From assembly GCA_038253945.1 (NCBI GenBank), contig JBBSGR010000008.1:54336-118335 (forward strand): DNA of 64,000 nucleotides. Reading direction: 5' to 3'. A program made the translations under genes and the position numbers. Shown here piece after piece: positions 50,949 through 61,435 of the stretch; within the stretch, counting starts at the first letter, position 1, and every line of letters starts with the position of its first letter. A model generated the notes under the pieces. It did not search any database, was not told where the DNA came from, and worked only from the letters and a program-made list of their open reading frames with translations. This stretch comes from JBBRYW01 sp038253945 (GTDB lineage Bacteria; Actinomycetota; Thermoleophilia; Gaiellales; Gaiellaceae).

Positions 50949-51695
50949 TCAGGGACGATCGTGCCGCTGGCGGGCGAGCCTCTCGCGCGGTGCGCCGGCC
51001 TCAGAAGCGGCGACCACGTCCACATGGTCGGCGGCGCGCGAGACGGGATCCCTCGTGCCCTCGTGCGCGAGCTCCTCGGCGACGAGCCGCGCCATTCGCG
51101 TACAGGCGCGCCTGGCGAACCTGACCTGCTCGTGCCGGCCGAAGAGATGGAAGCCGAGGCGGACAAGCGGATTCGGGATCGAGGCCGCACGTGAAAAGCG
51201 GCTGATGCGGAACTCCACCTCGCCCGTGTCGAGCCACTTCAGGACGTCGTAGTCCATCTGACCCATCTCGAGGTGCCCTTGCAGCGTTCGGTAGCTCCAC
51301 CCCCAGATCCTGACGGCGCAGCCGTCCAAATCGCGGGTGTCGTCGTGCACGCCCCCGACGCGCACCCCGAAATAGAACCGAAGTCCGTAGAACCGCGCCT
51401 CGAGCAGCAGGTCGCGCTGCTCGAGCGGCTCGTCCGGGTGGTAGATGGCGCGAATGATGGACGGATCCGCGAATTCGTACTCGTTCACAAGGCGGCGGGC
51501 GACCGCGAAGCTCCCGCCAGGTAGCGCTGGGCCGGGAGGCTCGGGCGGGAGTGGCTGCCGGTAGTGATCCATCTTCCAGCCGTCTCCCGGCGTAAGCTCC
51601 CCCCGCCTGCCCACGTCGAAGTTGAGACCCTTGCCGTGCAGCTGGTCGAGAGCACGTCGCGCATCCGGATCCCGCAGGAGGCGGCTACGCGCCAT
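50949..51695 (-). CDS. DUF1990-family protein A
   Basis: A 248-residue soluble protein. FYGLRFYFGVRVGGVHD, IWGWSYRTLQGHLEMGQMDY, WLDTGEVEFRISRFSR and LVRLGFHLFGRHEQVRFAR are, from memory, the pattern of DUF1990. ATG 51695 overlaps the end of the upstream paralogue by 11 bp; ATG 51710 is also possible. The function of the family is unknown. The gene converges with the SOS nuclease gene. Confidence 0.75.
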   Translation of the reverse strand: MARSRLLRDPDARRALDQLHGKGLNFDVGRRGELTPGDGWKMDHYRQPLPPEPPGPALPGGSFAVARRLVNEYEFADPSIIRAIYHPDEPLEQRDLLLEARFYGLRFYFGVRVGGVHDDTRDLDGCAVRIWGWSYRTLQGHLEMGQMDYDVLKWLDTGEVEFRISRFSRAASIPNPLVRLGFHLFGRHEQVRFARRACTRMARLVAEELAHEGTRDPVSRAADHVDVVAASEAGAPRERLARQRHDRP

Positions 51696-52395
51696 CGCGA
51701 AGATCGGCAACTCGATGTGTCTCGATGTCGATGCCGCCGTCCATCCGGCCGCCCGACAGGCGTACTACGCGTTCGAGGAACGACGTCCACATGTGCAGCT
51801 GAACTTCCTTCGCCATACGCAGGTGTTGATAGAGAAGGTTCGAGATGCGGTCTCCGCTGCGAGCCCACGACTCGATCGAGAAGTGAAGCTTTTCGTCGCG
51901 CGCGGCGCGAAACTCGATCTGGCCGGCCTCCAGGTGACCTCGAAGCGTGGCGAGCCGGAAGGAGGTCGGCGTCACGTCGACCACGCGCACCGGACCGTTC
52001 CAGGGACCCGGCATGTGCACGATGTACTCGTCGTGGAGCTGCAGCCCGTCGCCGCCGCGCAGCTTGTGGAAGCGGGCGAACTCGGTCGGGGCGAGCCGGT
52101 TCAGATCCTGGCAGATCTGCTTGACGAGCCGATCCGGCGGCAGCGAGGTGTCTCGGATTCTCGTCCTGTAGCGGCGATGAAACAGCGGACCGACCCCATC
52201 CTCAGGACCCTGAAGGTCGCGGCGGCTCACCTGGTCGGAGATCGGCGGCGGTTCGTCGGCAGGAAACGCGCCGAGCTTCTCGCGGCGGTGCATCGGCGTT
52301 GTCCGCCACATGTAGTTCCAGGAAGTCAGCGAGATACCGAACGGCCACAGCGCGACGGCAGAGAGACGTGGGCCGAGCGGTGGGTTTCGAGGCAC
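51685..52395 (-). CDS. DUF1990-family protein B
   Basis: A 236-residue paralogue of the gene downstream. Shared layout: LRGGDGLQLHDEYIVHMPGP, SFRLATLRGHLEAGQIEFRA, LHFSIESWARSGDR and NLLYQHLRMAKEVQLHMW. GTG 52395 was chosen because AAGGAG lies 6 nt upstream; the longer frame adds non-native sequence. The two DUF1990 genes overlap and are probably the result of duplication with strong divergence. Confidence 0.75.
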   Translation of the reverse strand: MPRNPPLGPRLSAVALWPFGISLTSWNYMWRTTPMHRREKLGAFPADEPPPISDQVSRRDLQGPEDGVGPLFHRRYRTRIRDTSLPPDRLVKQICQDLNRLAPTEFARFHKLRGGDGLQLHDEYIVHMPGPWNGPVRVVDVTPTSFRLATLRGHLEAGQIEFRAARDEKLHFSIESWARSGDRISNLLYQHLRMAKEVQLHMWTSFLERVVRLSGGRMDGGIDIETHRVADLRDGA

Positions 52396-52467
52396 GAGAC
52401 GCTCCTTCGAGGATTGTGCGGCGGATCCCTGTGCATAACGTCCGCCCTTGCCGGGTAGGTGTACCTC

Positions 52468-52680
52468 ATGGTGGGGCAGCTGTTGCAGGAGAACGGGCTT
52501 CGCAGCTGGCACGTCCACGTGGCCTCGCTCGGGTCGGTCGGTCTTTGCATCGGCCTGTGGATCCGGGCAAAGACGGTCGATCAGGACGAACGTGGCAACG
52601 CGGAGCGCCGCGCCCTCTTCGTCGGCCTCTGGGCGCCGACGCTCTGGCTGATCGGCGACTCGATCGAGCGGCAGGAGTAA
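52468..52680 (+). CDS. Small two-span membrane protein (70 aa)
   Basis: A 70-residue protein, MVGQLLQENGLRSWHVHVAS first, then a hydrophobic helix (LGSVGLCIGLWI), a polar loop with KTVDQDERGNAERR and a second helix (ALFVGLWAPTLWLIGDSI). Proteins of this kind recur in Actinobacteria as short conserved membrane proteins with no known role. GTG 52459 would add three residues. It precedes cyclase-STAND gene 2 by 33 bp. Confidence 0.7.
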   Translation: MVGQLLQENGLRSWHVHVASLGSVGLCIGLWIRAKTVDQDERGNAERRALFVGLWAPTLWLIGDSIERQE

Positions 52681-52713
52681 CGGCCTGGCATCGTCCATAC
52701 TCGGCGGGCGTCC

Positions 52714-55182
52714 ATGCCTGAGCTGCCCTCCGGGACCGTCACTCTCCTCTTCACCGACATCGAGGGCTCGACGCGGCTACTGCACGAGCAGGGTGGCGGC
52801 TACGCCGAGGTGCTAGCCGAGCACCGGCGCGCGCTTCGCCAGGCCTTTGCCCGCCACGGCGGCGTCGAGGTCGACACCCAGGGCGACGCCTTCTTCGTCG
52901 CTTTCGCGAGCGCACGCGCCGCCCTGCGGGCGACCGACGAAGGCCAGAGGGCGCTCGCCGGCGGCCCCGTCCGGGTCCGGATGGGACTGCACACGGGCGA
53001 GCCGATGGTGACCGACGAGGGCTACGTGGGGCTCGACGTGCACCGCGGCGCGCGGATCGCCGCGGCCGGCCACGGCGGACAGGTCGTCATGTCACAGACG
53101 ACGCGCGAGCTCGCCGGCTCGGATCTGACGCTGCGCGACCTCGGCGAGCATCGGCTGAAGGACCTCTCTGCCCCGCAGCGGCTCTGGCAGCTCGGCGACA
53201 GCGAGTTCCCGCCGCTCAAGACGCTGCACCGGACGAACCTACCGGTGCAGCCGAGTCCGCTCGTCGGCAGGGAGCGCGAGCTTGCCGAGGGGGGCACGCT
53301 CTTGCGCGAGCACCGGCTCGTCACGCTCACCGGCCCGGGCGGCTCGGGCAAGACCCGGCTCGCGCTCCAGCTTGTGGCCGAAGCGATCGAGGACTTCTCG
53401 GACGGCGTCTGGTGGGTGCCGCTGCAGGCGCTCACGGATCCGGAGCTCGTCCTGACGAACGTGGCCCAGACTCTGGCTGCCGGCGGCGAGCTGACCGCCT
53501 ACCTGAAGGACAAGCACCTGCTGCTCCTGCTCGACAACCTCGAGCAGGTGATCGAGTGCTCGCTGCGTCTGGCGGAGCTGCTTCGCTCGACCACCGGCGT
53601 CAAGCTCGTCGTCACGAGCCGGGAGCCGCTCCGGATCGAGGGCGAGCACGAGTACGCCGTCGAGCCGCTTGCCGAGGACCAGGCCGTCGAGCTCTTCCGC
53701 CTGCGGGCGGCCGACGGGGAGCCGATCGAGACGGTGCGCGAGATCTGCGTGCGGCTCGACTGCCTTCCGCTCGCGGTCGAGCTCGCCGCCGCCCGCACCA
53801 GACTCTTGCCGCCCGACAAGCTGCTCGAGCGTCTCGCCCGGCGCCTGCCCATCCTGACCGGCGGCCGCCGCGACGCGCCCGAGCGCCAGCGCACGCTGCG
53901 GGCGACGATCGAGTGGAGCTATGACCTGCTCACCCCCGAGGAGCAGCAGCTCTTCGCCCGGCTCTCCGTCTTCGCGGGCGGCCTCGACGTCGAGGCTGCA
54001 GAAGCGGTCGTGGACGCGGAGCTCGAGACGCTGCAGTCGCTCCTCGACAAGAGCCTCGTCCGCCAGTGGGGAACGGGACGGCTCGGCATGCTGGAGACGA
54101 TCCGCGAGCTCGCGAGCGAGCGGCTCGAGGCCTCGGGCGCGGCCGGTGAGCTCCGCCGGCGCCACGCAGAGCACTTCCTCGCGCTCGCGCAGTCGGCCAG
54201 CCTCACGAACGAGGCGGAGGGAGAGCAGCGCCACGACCTCGTGATCCGCGATCGCGAGAACGTGCGAGGCGCGCTCGAGTGGGGGCTCGAATCAGGTGAG
54301 ATCGAGCATGCTCTGCAGCTCGCGGCCTCGCTCGAGAACTACTGGGTGACCAACAGCCCGCTCGAAGGGAGACGCTGGCTTGGCGAGCTGCTCGAGCGAG
54401 CCGGCGAGCTGCCGGGCGAACTGCGGGCACTCGCCCTGCGCGCCTACGGCGCCACGCACGCCATCTTCGGCGTCTCCGAGGAAGGGACGCGTCTCTACGA
54501 GGCGGCTCTCGCCGAGTACCGCCGGCTCGGAGACGAGCGCGGGATCGGGATCATGCTCCTTAGGCTGGGGGTGGAGAGGTTGTGGCAGGGCGACGCCGAG
54601 GGTGCCCGCGCTCTCGCCGAGGAAAGCCTCCGTCTCCACCGGAAAGCCGCGTTTAAGCGGGGCGAGGCTCAGGCGCTGAGCCTCCTTGCCGGTCTCGAGC
54701 TGAAGGCCGGCGAGGAGGATCGGGCCTTCGAGCTGTACGAGCGAAGCGCGGCCCTCTGCAAGGAGAGCGGCTTTACGTGGGCGCGCGTCAACGTGCTGCT
54801 CACGCTCTCGGAGCTGCTGCTGGAGCGGGGCCGGCTCGCCGAGTCGGAGGCGCGGGTCCGCGAGTTGCTTCCGCTCGTCATGCAGATGGGGGATCGGCAG
54901 AACACGATCTACGGGCTCGCTCTCATCGCCCGTCTGGCGGCCGAGGCCGGAATGCCCGAGCGCGCGGGGCGTCTCTGGGGCGCGATCGAGGCGGAGGAGA
55001 CGCGTGCGCCGGTCGGCCACTGGGACGGAGAGCGGGACGCCTACGCGGAGCCTGTGCTCGCCAATGCCGGCCCCGAGTTCGAGCAAGGTCGCTCCGAGGG
55101 GCGGCGACTCTCGCTCGCAGATGCCGTCGAGCTCGCCCTCGGGACCCCACCGAAGGAGCGAGTGCCGAACCGCGCCAGGTGA
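52714..55182 (+). CDS. Adenylate cyclase-like/STAND ATPase/TPR signalling protein 2
   Basis: An 822-residue paralogue of the protein at 46680, strongly alike over its length. The cyclase domain has LLFTDIEGSTRLL, VEVDTQGDAFFVAF and VGLDVHRGARIAAA, with the same Asp and His replacements at the usual Lys and Asn positions. The STAND part has TGPGGSGKTRLALQL, LLLLLDNLEQVIE and LVVTSREPLRIEG; the TPR-like C-terminus ends GTPPKERVPNRAR. CATACT (52696-52701) lies 12 nt before the ATG as in the paralogue. It ends 11 bp from the converging recQ. Confidence 0.92.
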   Translation: MPELPSGTVTLLFTDIEGSTRLLHEQGGGYAEVLAEHRRALRQAFARHGGVEVDTQGDAFFVAFASARAALRATDEGQRALAGGPVRVRMGLHTGEPMVTDEGYVGLDVHRGARIAAAGHGGQVVMSQTTRELAGSDLTLRDLGEHRLKDLSAPQRLWQLGDSEFPPLKTLHRTNLPVQPSPLVGRERELAEGGTLLREHRLVTLTGPGGSGKTRLALQLVAEAIEDFSDGVWWVPLQALTDPELVLTNVAQTLAAGGELTAYLKDKHLLLLLDNLEQVIECSLRLAELLRSTTGVKLVVTSREPLRIEGEHEYAVEPLAEDQAVELFRLRAADGEPIETVREICVRLDCLPLAVELAAARTRLLPPDKLLERLARRLPILTGGRRDAPERQRTLRATIEWSYDLLTPEEQQLFARLSVFAGGLDVEAAEAVVDAELETLQSLLDKSLVRQWGTGRLGMLETIRELASERLEASGAAGELRRRHAEHFLALAQSASLTNEAEGEQRHDLVIRDRENVRGALEWGLESGEIEHALQLAASLENYWVTNSPLEGRRWLGELLERAGELPGELRALALRAYGATHAIFGVSEEGTRLYEAALAEYRRLGDERGIGIMLLRLGVERLWQGDAEGARALAEESLRLHRKAAFKRGEAQALSLLAGLELKAGEEDRAFELYERSAALCKESGFTWARVNVLLTLSELLLERGRLAESEARVRELLPLVMQMGDRQNTIYGLALIARLAAEAGMPERAGRLWGAIEAEETRAPVGHWDGERDAYAEPVLANAGPEFEQGRSEGRRLSLADAVELALGTPPKERVPNRAR

Positions 55183-55193
55183 CGCCAACACCG

Positions 55194-57161
<1,968 letters not shown>

Positions 57162-57162
57162 C

Positions 57163-57909
57163 TCAGCTCGCTGCCAAGGAGGGCAGCCGCGTCCGGACTG
57201 CGCGGAGGCCGGCGCTGAGGCGCGGAGCGAGCAGAAGTGCCATCACGTCGAACCAGACGTAGCCACTCGCGACGCCGCTCGGCGGATTCCCGTCGGGGAT
57301 CCCGAGCCCGGGGAGCTCAGGAGCCCAACGCCAGGTTCCGATTGCCGTTCCGTAGAGCTCGAGCGCGGCAACCATCACGAACACTCCCGCGTAGGCTGCG
57401 CGTGCCGGCGAGCGCCATCCGAACACGAGCAGCAGCGGGACCCCGAAGGCGCCGGCGACATCGAGGCGCGGGAGCAGCGTAAGACCGGCGAGCCCCCATG
57501 CCGCCGCGGTTGTGGCAGCGAACGCGACCAGAGCCCGCGCATGACGGCGGAGGATCTGGCTCAGCGCCAGCCCACCGAGGTAGACGAGCCCGTGCGCGGG
57601 AGGTACGAAGAGCGGCAGGTTGTGCAGCCGGTAGCGGTAGACGCCCCAGAGGATCGATCCAACGACCTCCGCGGTCGTGGCGGCTGCCACGACCACCGCC
57701 GCCTGCGCGCGCCGTTCGGTGCTGACGACCGCGCAAACTGCCAGCAGACCGAGCCAGGTCGCCGCGCCGAGAACGAGTTGACCCGCGAGCCCGACCTGGG
57801 TGTCGATGGCCAGGCACACCGCCAGGTACGCAGGAACGGCGGCCGCGACCCAACTCGGGATCAAGGTCTGAGCCGAGGCCCGGGCCACGACAGGAGCCCG
57901 TGCGCTCAC
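57163..57909 (-). CDS. Integral membrane protein of unknown function
   Basis: About 248 residues with seven or so hydrophobic segments. Recognisable conserved-looking stretches are VYRYRLHNLPLFVPPAHGLV and ELYGTAIGTWRWAPELPGLG with PDGNPPSGVASGYVWFDVMA near the C-terminus. The start is taken as GTG 57909; the upstream in-frame ATG would add a polar, low-complexity N-terminus. The gene precedes recQ by one base and is probably co-transcribed. No family name could be given. Confidence 0.7.
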   Translation of the reverse strand: MSARAPVVARASAQTLIPSWVAAAVPAYLAVCLAIDTQVGLAGQLVLGAATWLGLLAVCAVVSTERRAQAAVVVAAATTAEVVGSILWGVYRYRLHNLPLFVPPAHGLVYLGGLALSQILRRHARALVAFAATTAAAWGLAGLTLLPRLDVAGAFGVPLLLVFGWRSPARAAYAGVFVMVAALELYGTAIGTWRWAPELPGLGIPDGNPPSGVASGYVWFDVMALLLAPRLSAGLRAVRTRLPSLAAS

Positions 57910-58107
57910 GGCTCGTGAGGATAGCTTGGAGTGGCCGCGGGCCGGCTTCGTCGCGGCTCGGCTCTCGGATCGCTCAGTCGCGTGGCCTCTCGAGGAGCGC
58001 TCGCGCTCATCAACGGGAACGATCTCATCGTCACCGTGGCACCGCGAATCGCGGTCGCGCTTCATGCCGCGGCGCGCGACGACTCCTGAATAGCAACGGT
58101 CTGATGA

Positions 58108-58180
58108 TGGGCCGTGCTGGAATCGAACCAGCGACCTTGGGATTAAAAGTCCCCTGCTCTACCAACTGAGCTAACGGCCC
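58108..58180 (-). tRNA. tRNA-Lys (anticodon TTT)
   Basis: On the minus strand a full cloverleaf is seen: acceptor GGGCCGT/ACGGCCC, TAGCTCAGTTGGTAGAGCA D arm, anticodon loop CTTTTAA (TTT), and GGTTCGATTCC T arm. No CCA is encoded; TCA follows the discriminator A. The anticodon stem has one outer mismatch. Confidence 0.96.
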
Positions 58181-58250
58181 CCTTCGCCGAGTATAGGAGC
58201 GGCTGCCCGAGCGGCTCCGAGCCCACCCCCGCGGCTATTCTCCGAAGGCC

Positions 58251-58326
58251 GCCCCCATCGACTAGCGGTCCAGGTCACGGCCCTTTCAAGGCCGCAGCGC
58301 GGGTTCGAATCCCGCTGGGGGCACCA
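58251..58326 (+). tRNA. tRNA-Glu (anticodon TTC)
   Basis: Acceptor GCCCCCA/TGGGGGC, anticodon stem GGCC with loop CTTTCAA (TTC), T arm GGGTTCGAATCCC. The CCA end is encoded. It lies one base before tRNA-Val and is transcribed with it. Confidence 0.96.
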
Positions 58327-58327
58327 C

Positions 58328-58400
58328 GGGCGGTTAGCTCAGTCGGGAGAGCGCCTGCCTTACAAGCAGGAGGTCGCGTGTTCGAGCCACGCACCGCCCA
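58328..58400 (+). tRNA. tRNA-Val (anticodon TAC)
   Basis: Acceptor GGGCGGT/ACCGCCC, D arm TAGCTCAGTCGGGAGAGC, anticodon loop CTTACAA (TAC), T arm GTGTTCGAGCCAC. The CCA end is not encoded. Confidence 0.96.
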
Positions 58401-58540
58401 CTGAAGAAAATCCTGCACAGCGGCCGTTTCTCCACAAGCGAAGCGGTTCAGGACCGGGCGATTTGGGCGCTTTGATGTCGATGGCACGCCTGACCTTCCC
58501 GGGATTCGCACGCCCCCTGCCGAGCATTTCGAGCGGAATG

Positions 58541-58720
58541 TTACTTGCTCTTTAGATTCAGCGCCACAGCTTCACGAATGAGATTCTTTAGTGCAGCTTC
58601 GTTAATCTCGTCATTTTCTTCCGATCGCTCGAGGAGGTCGAGATCACCTTGCCCGACGGCGTCAGGCTGCCGTGCGTTTCGATGGATAAACCGATTTGAA
58701 CAAGCGATCAGAAGCGGTCG
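58541..58720 (-). pseudogene. Low-GC ORF remnant next to the tRNA cluster
   Basis: Between a TAA (58723-58721) and its own TAA stop, the minus strand encodes 59 residues that look like real protein: FIHRNARQPDAVGQG, then an acidic helical part LLERSEENDEINEAALKNL and IREAVALNLKSK. No ATG or GTG start exists, and the AT-rich codons differ from all neighbours. It looks like the 3' end of a foreign gene left behind. Family not recognised. The flanks 58401-58540 and 58721-58916 hold no gene I can support. Confidence 0.5.
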
Positions 58721-58916
58721 TTAGGCTCACACGAGCTTCTGCCACAAGGCTTGACAACATGCGCTTGCGGGGCTCTGATAGCCGAGTGGTGGATGTGGCG
58801 AAGGCGCGCCCCTGACGCCTCTTGACGCCTTCAGCGCGGTTTGGTGTTGGCTCGACAGGGGCAGATCATGGTCGCTTGGCGGCCAAGCGCCCGAAGACGT
58901 AACTGAAAGGAGCGAG

Positions 58917-59108
58917 ATGCAGTTCGACAAGCAGTTCGTCCTGGACGAGCTTCGCAAGCAGGGGCAGAACCAGCACGTGCAGAAGGCGATCGCGGAACTG
59001 CCGGACAAGATCGACCACGAGCAGCACTCCGCTCTGCTCGAGAAGTTCGGCCTTGATCCTGGCCAGCTCGCCGCCAAGGTGGCGGAGCGCGGGCTTACCA
59101 GCCTGTAG
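58917..59108 (+). CDS. Small soluble protein of unknown function (63 aa)
   Basis: A 63-residue protein with an excellent Shine-Dalgarno (GAAAGGAG) before ATG 58917. It reads MQFDKQFVLDELRKQGQNQH, then AELPDKIDHEQHSALLEKFG and ends LDPGQLAAKVAERGLTSL; mostly amphipathic helices, no membrane segment. Similar short proteins occur, from memory, in Actinobacteria; role unknown. It stands alone downstream of the low-GC patch. Confidence 0.78.
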   Translation: MQFDKQFVLDELRKQGQNQHVQKAIAELPDKIDHEQHSALLEKFGLDPGQLAAKVAERGLTSL

Positions 59109-59257
59109 CCGGATCGGCCGCACTGAGACGTCCGATGCGAAGGTGAAGGTCGCACTCCTCGCGGTCGTTGAGGCAGGCGGTCCGCCCGTGATCGTCGTCT
59201 CCGGAGGAGTCGACGAGGGAGGCGGAGGCGGTGTCGCGGGTGACGCAGTGCGCTCTG

Positions 59258-59887
59258 TTAGGCGCGTTCGACCGCCAGGCGCGCCGCGAAAGCGGCCAGC
59301 ACGACTCCCGTCGTCGCATCAAGTGTTTGACGCACGCGGCGGCGCATCAGCAAGCGGCGCGCGCGGTCAACGGTCGCGACGACGGCGAGCAGCCAGACGA
59401 GTCCGAGTACGGCGTGCGTCAACACCAGCGCCAGCACTTGCACGGTCGTGGTCGATCGCGTCATGAACTGTGGCAATACGGCGACGTAGAAGGCGAGCAC
59501 CTTCGGGTTGGTGATATTCGAGAGGAACCCTTGTTGCCAGCCACGCCAGGGGCTACGGGTCGTCTCGTCGGGATTGAGGTCGAGGCCGAGCTGGCGCACT
59601 CGCACTGCGCTGCGCACCGCTTGTGCGGCGAGGTAGAGCAGGTAGGCGACGCCGCACCAGCGAATCGTCTCGAACAGCGGTTGTGACTGGACGATTAGCG
59701 CGCCGAGGCCGGCTGCGGACGCCGTTCCCTGGCAGACGTTGCTCGCCGATATCCCAAAGGCGGTCGCGCATCCGCGCCGACGACCACCGACCAAGGCGTT
59801 CTTGGCCGTGACCGCGAAGTCGGGGCCGGGAATCAAAATCAGGATCACGGCGAAAACGACGAACTCGCCGTAGAGACGCCAGTCCAT
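59258..59887 (-). CDS. LysE/RhtB-family amino acid exporter
   Basis: A 209-residue membrane protein with about six segments. LIPGPDFAVTAKNALVGGRR is the family's N-terminal hallmark, followed by GISASNVCQGTASAAGLGAL, WCGVAYLLYLAAQAVRSA and WQQGFLSNITNPKVLAFYVA. It probably exports an amino acid such as homoserine or threonine. It stands alone; 287 bp upstream (59888-60174) hold no supported gene. Confidence 0.93.
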   Translation of the reverse strand: MDWRLYGEFVVFAVILILIPGPDFAVTAKNALVGGRRRGCATAFGISASNVCQGTASAAGLGALIVQSQPLFETIRWCGVAYLLYLAAQAVRSAVRVRQLGLDLNPDETTRSPWRGWQQGFLSNITNPKVLAFYVAVLPQFMTRSTTTVQVLALVLTHAVLGLVWLLAVVATVDRARRLLMRRRVRQTLDATTGVVLAAFAARLAVERA

Positions 59888-60174
59888 GCCCGGACTTTGC
59901 CTAATCGCAGCGAGCCGCGGGGCTGCGCTGCGCGCTCGGCCGGAACCCGCAGCCTGACGCCTGCAGTTGATTGCGCGCGCGACTCGGCGCGGAGTGAACC
60001 GTCAAGGCGAAGGACGGCTTTGCGACGATCCCTTCGTGGACGACGCCCACGAGCAGCGCTCCATTCCCCACCGGCACGACCCACGGCGGCGGGCGGGCGC
60101 GGAGCCTGCTCAGGCTTGGTTGCGTATCCTCGCGCTCGAGCCACACCTCGCGCCCCGGAACTAGCCTAGGCGGT

Positions 60175-60969
60175 TTACCCTGGGCCTTTCACGCTCGCCC
60201 GTGCATCGTTGCGCGACTCGGCTGCGGCACCGGCCGCCCGACACGCGATCACGAGGACGATCACGGCGGCGATGCCCACAACAACGCCACCTACGACGTC
60301 CAGCGGGTGGTGCATTCCGCGATACATGCGCGCCGTGGCAACGAACATCACCAGCGCCAGAACGATCGTCCAGGCGAACGCGCGAAAAGCACCGCTCGTG
60401 AAGCTGGACGTGAGCAGGAGAACGAGGCCGCCGTAGACCGCGATCGATGCCGCTGTATGACCGGACGGATAGCTGGCGTTGACCGCGAGGTGCTCGAGAC
60501 GATGGACGCGAGGCCGATGCGAGTGCACGACGAGTGTCGTGGCGCGGTACGTCCCCGACTCGACGGCGAGCGCGAACACGACGAACGCTGCGATTCGCCA
60601 CTCCCGCAGCACCGCACAGACGAACCCGATCGATCCGACGATGATCGGCAGCACTCGGCCCCCGGCGAGGATCGACCCGAGCAACGAGGCTGCCGTACGA
60701 GACGATGTCCGGTGCGTGGCGAACCACACGTTGACACGCTCGTCAGCCGCACCAATCCCCCAGGCGTGCTCCACCACCCGGGTGACGAAAAACCCCAAAC
60801 CGATCGAAAGCATGGCGATCGTCGCCAGACCGGCGAGCATCGCGGCGACGAAGGCGACCACCGGGTGAAGCCCTCCAACCGAGTCGGCCAATCGTCTTGC
60901 CGGTCCCCCTTGGCGCGCACGGAGAACGGGGACGTCCCACGAGTCATCCGACCGCTCACTATGACCCAT
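60175..60969 (-). CDS. PAP2-superfamily membrane phosphatase
   Basis: A 264-residue membrane protein with about six segments. The three phosphatase motifs are present: motif 1 region TTLVVHSHRPRVHRL (Arg-Pro with upstream His; the usual Lys is not clear), motif 2 ASYPSGHTAAS and motif 3 ARMYRGMHHPLDVVGG (Arg, catalytic His, Asp). It may dephosphorylate undecaprenyl pyrophosphate or phosphatidic acid. ATG 60969 was preferred over an upstream frame that runs into non-native sequence. Confidence 0.9.
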   Translation of the reverse strand: MGHSERSDDSWDVPVLRARQGGPARRLADSVGGLHPVVAFVAAMLAGLATIAMLSIGLGFFVTRVVEHAWGIGAADERVNVWFATHRTSSRTAASLLGSILAGGRVLPIIVGSIGFVCAVLREWRIAAFVVFALAVESGTYRATTLVVHSHRPRVHRLEHLAVNASYPSGHTAASIAVYGGLVLLLTSSFTSGAFRAFAWTIVLALVMFVATARMYRGMHHPLDVVGGVVVGIAAVIVLVIACRAAGAAAESRNDARASVKGPG

Positions 60970-61435
60970 GCGTGTAGGAGGGCCCGATATTTCCCGATGC
61001 GTTTTCACCTTGATCAATGGGGGACAAATGCCCAGTCCCGGAGTCTTCAACCGTTTCCTGTTTGGCAAAAACGTCGCACCACTATCAGTACCCGGGTCGT
61101 CGAACGCGCGGCTCGATCCAACGGTTTGATGAGGGAACGAAGCGTCTGGGTCACGCCGTTCATCGTCGCCGTTATGGGCGGTGAGGAGATTCTGACCGCG
61201 ACGCTCACCGATCGGCTGCGCCCATCTTCAATCCCGCCGCGGGAGTGCGGCGAGCCCTGCGTCTGGCGGCCAACGCCGCAGCTCTTTCTGCGGCTCTGGC
61301 GCTTGGCCGCGCCGGGCCGGTTCGTATTGAGGGTTGCGGCATCTCTCTTGGGGGTATGGAGGCCGCATGTCCTTGTTGCGCTTGTCGTCGCTACGCCGTT
61401 TGGGCCTGCCCGCGGCGTAGCGAAGGAGGGTCGAC
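60970..61435. other. Gene-poor interval
   Basis: 466 bp between divergent genes. Frames crossing it are Arg/Pro-rich and lack start signals; none is convincing. It must contain the promoters of the PAP2 gene and of the DUF1206 gene, but no repeat or clear hexamer pair was identified. Confidence 0.5.

Noticed and set aside
57910..58065. N-terminal extension of the membrane protein from ATG 58065
   Set aside because: The extra residues are polar and low in complexity and lie close to the tRNA-Lys gene; GTG 57909 gives a family-like start.
59888..60174. Small genes in this gap
   Set aside because: Frames on both strands are Arg/Ala-rich with no ribosome site, and none resembles a known protein.
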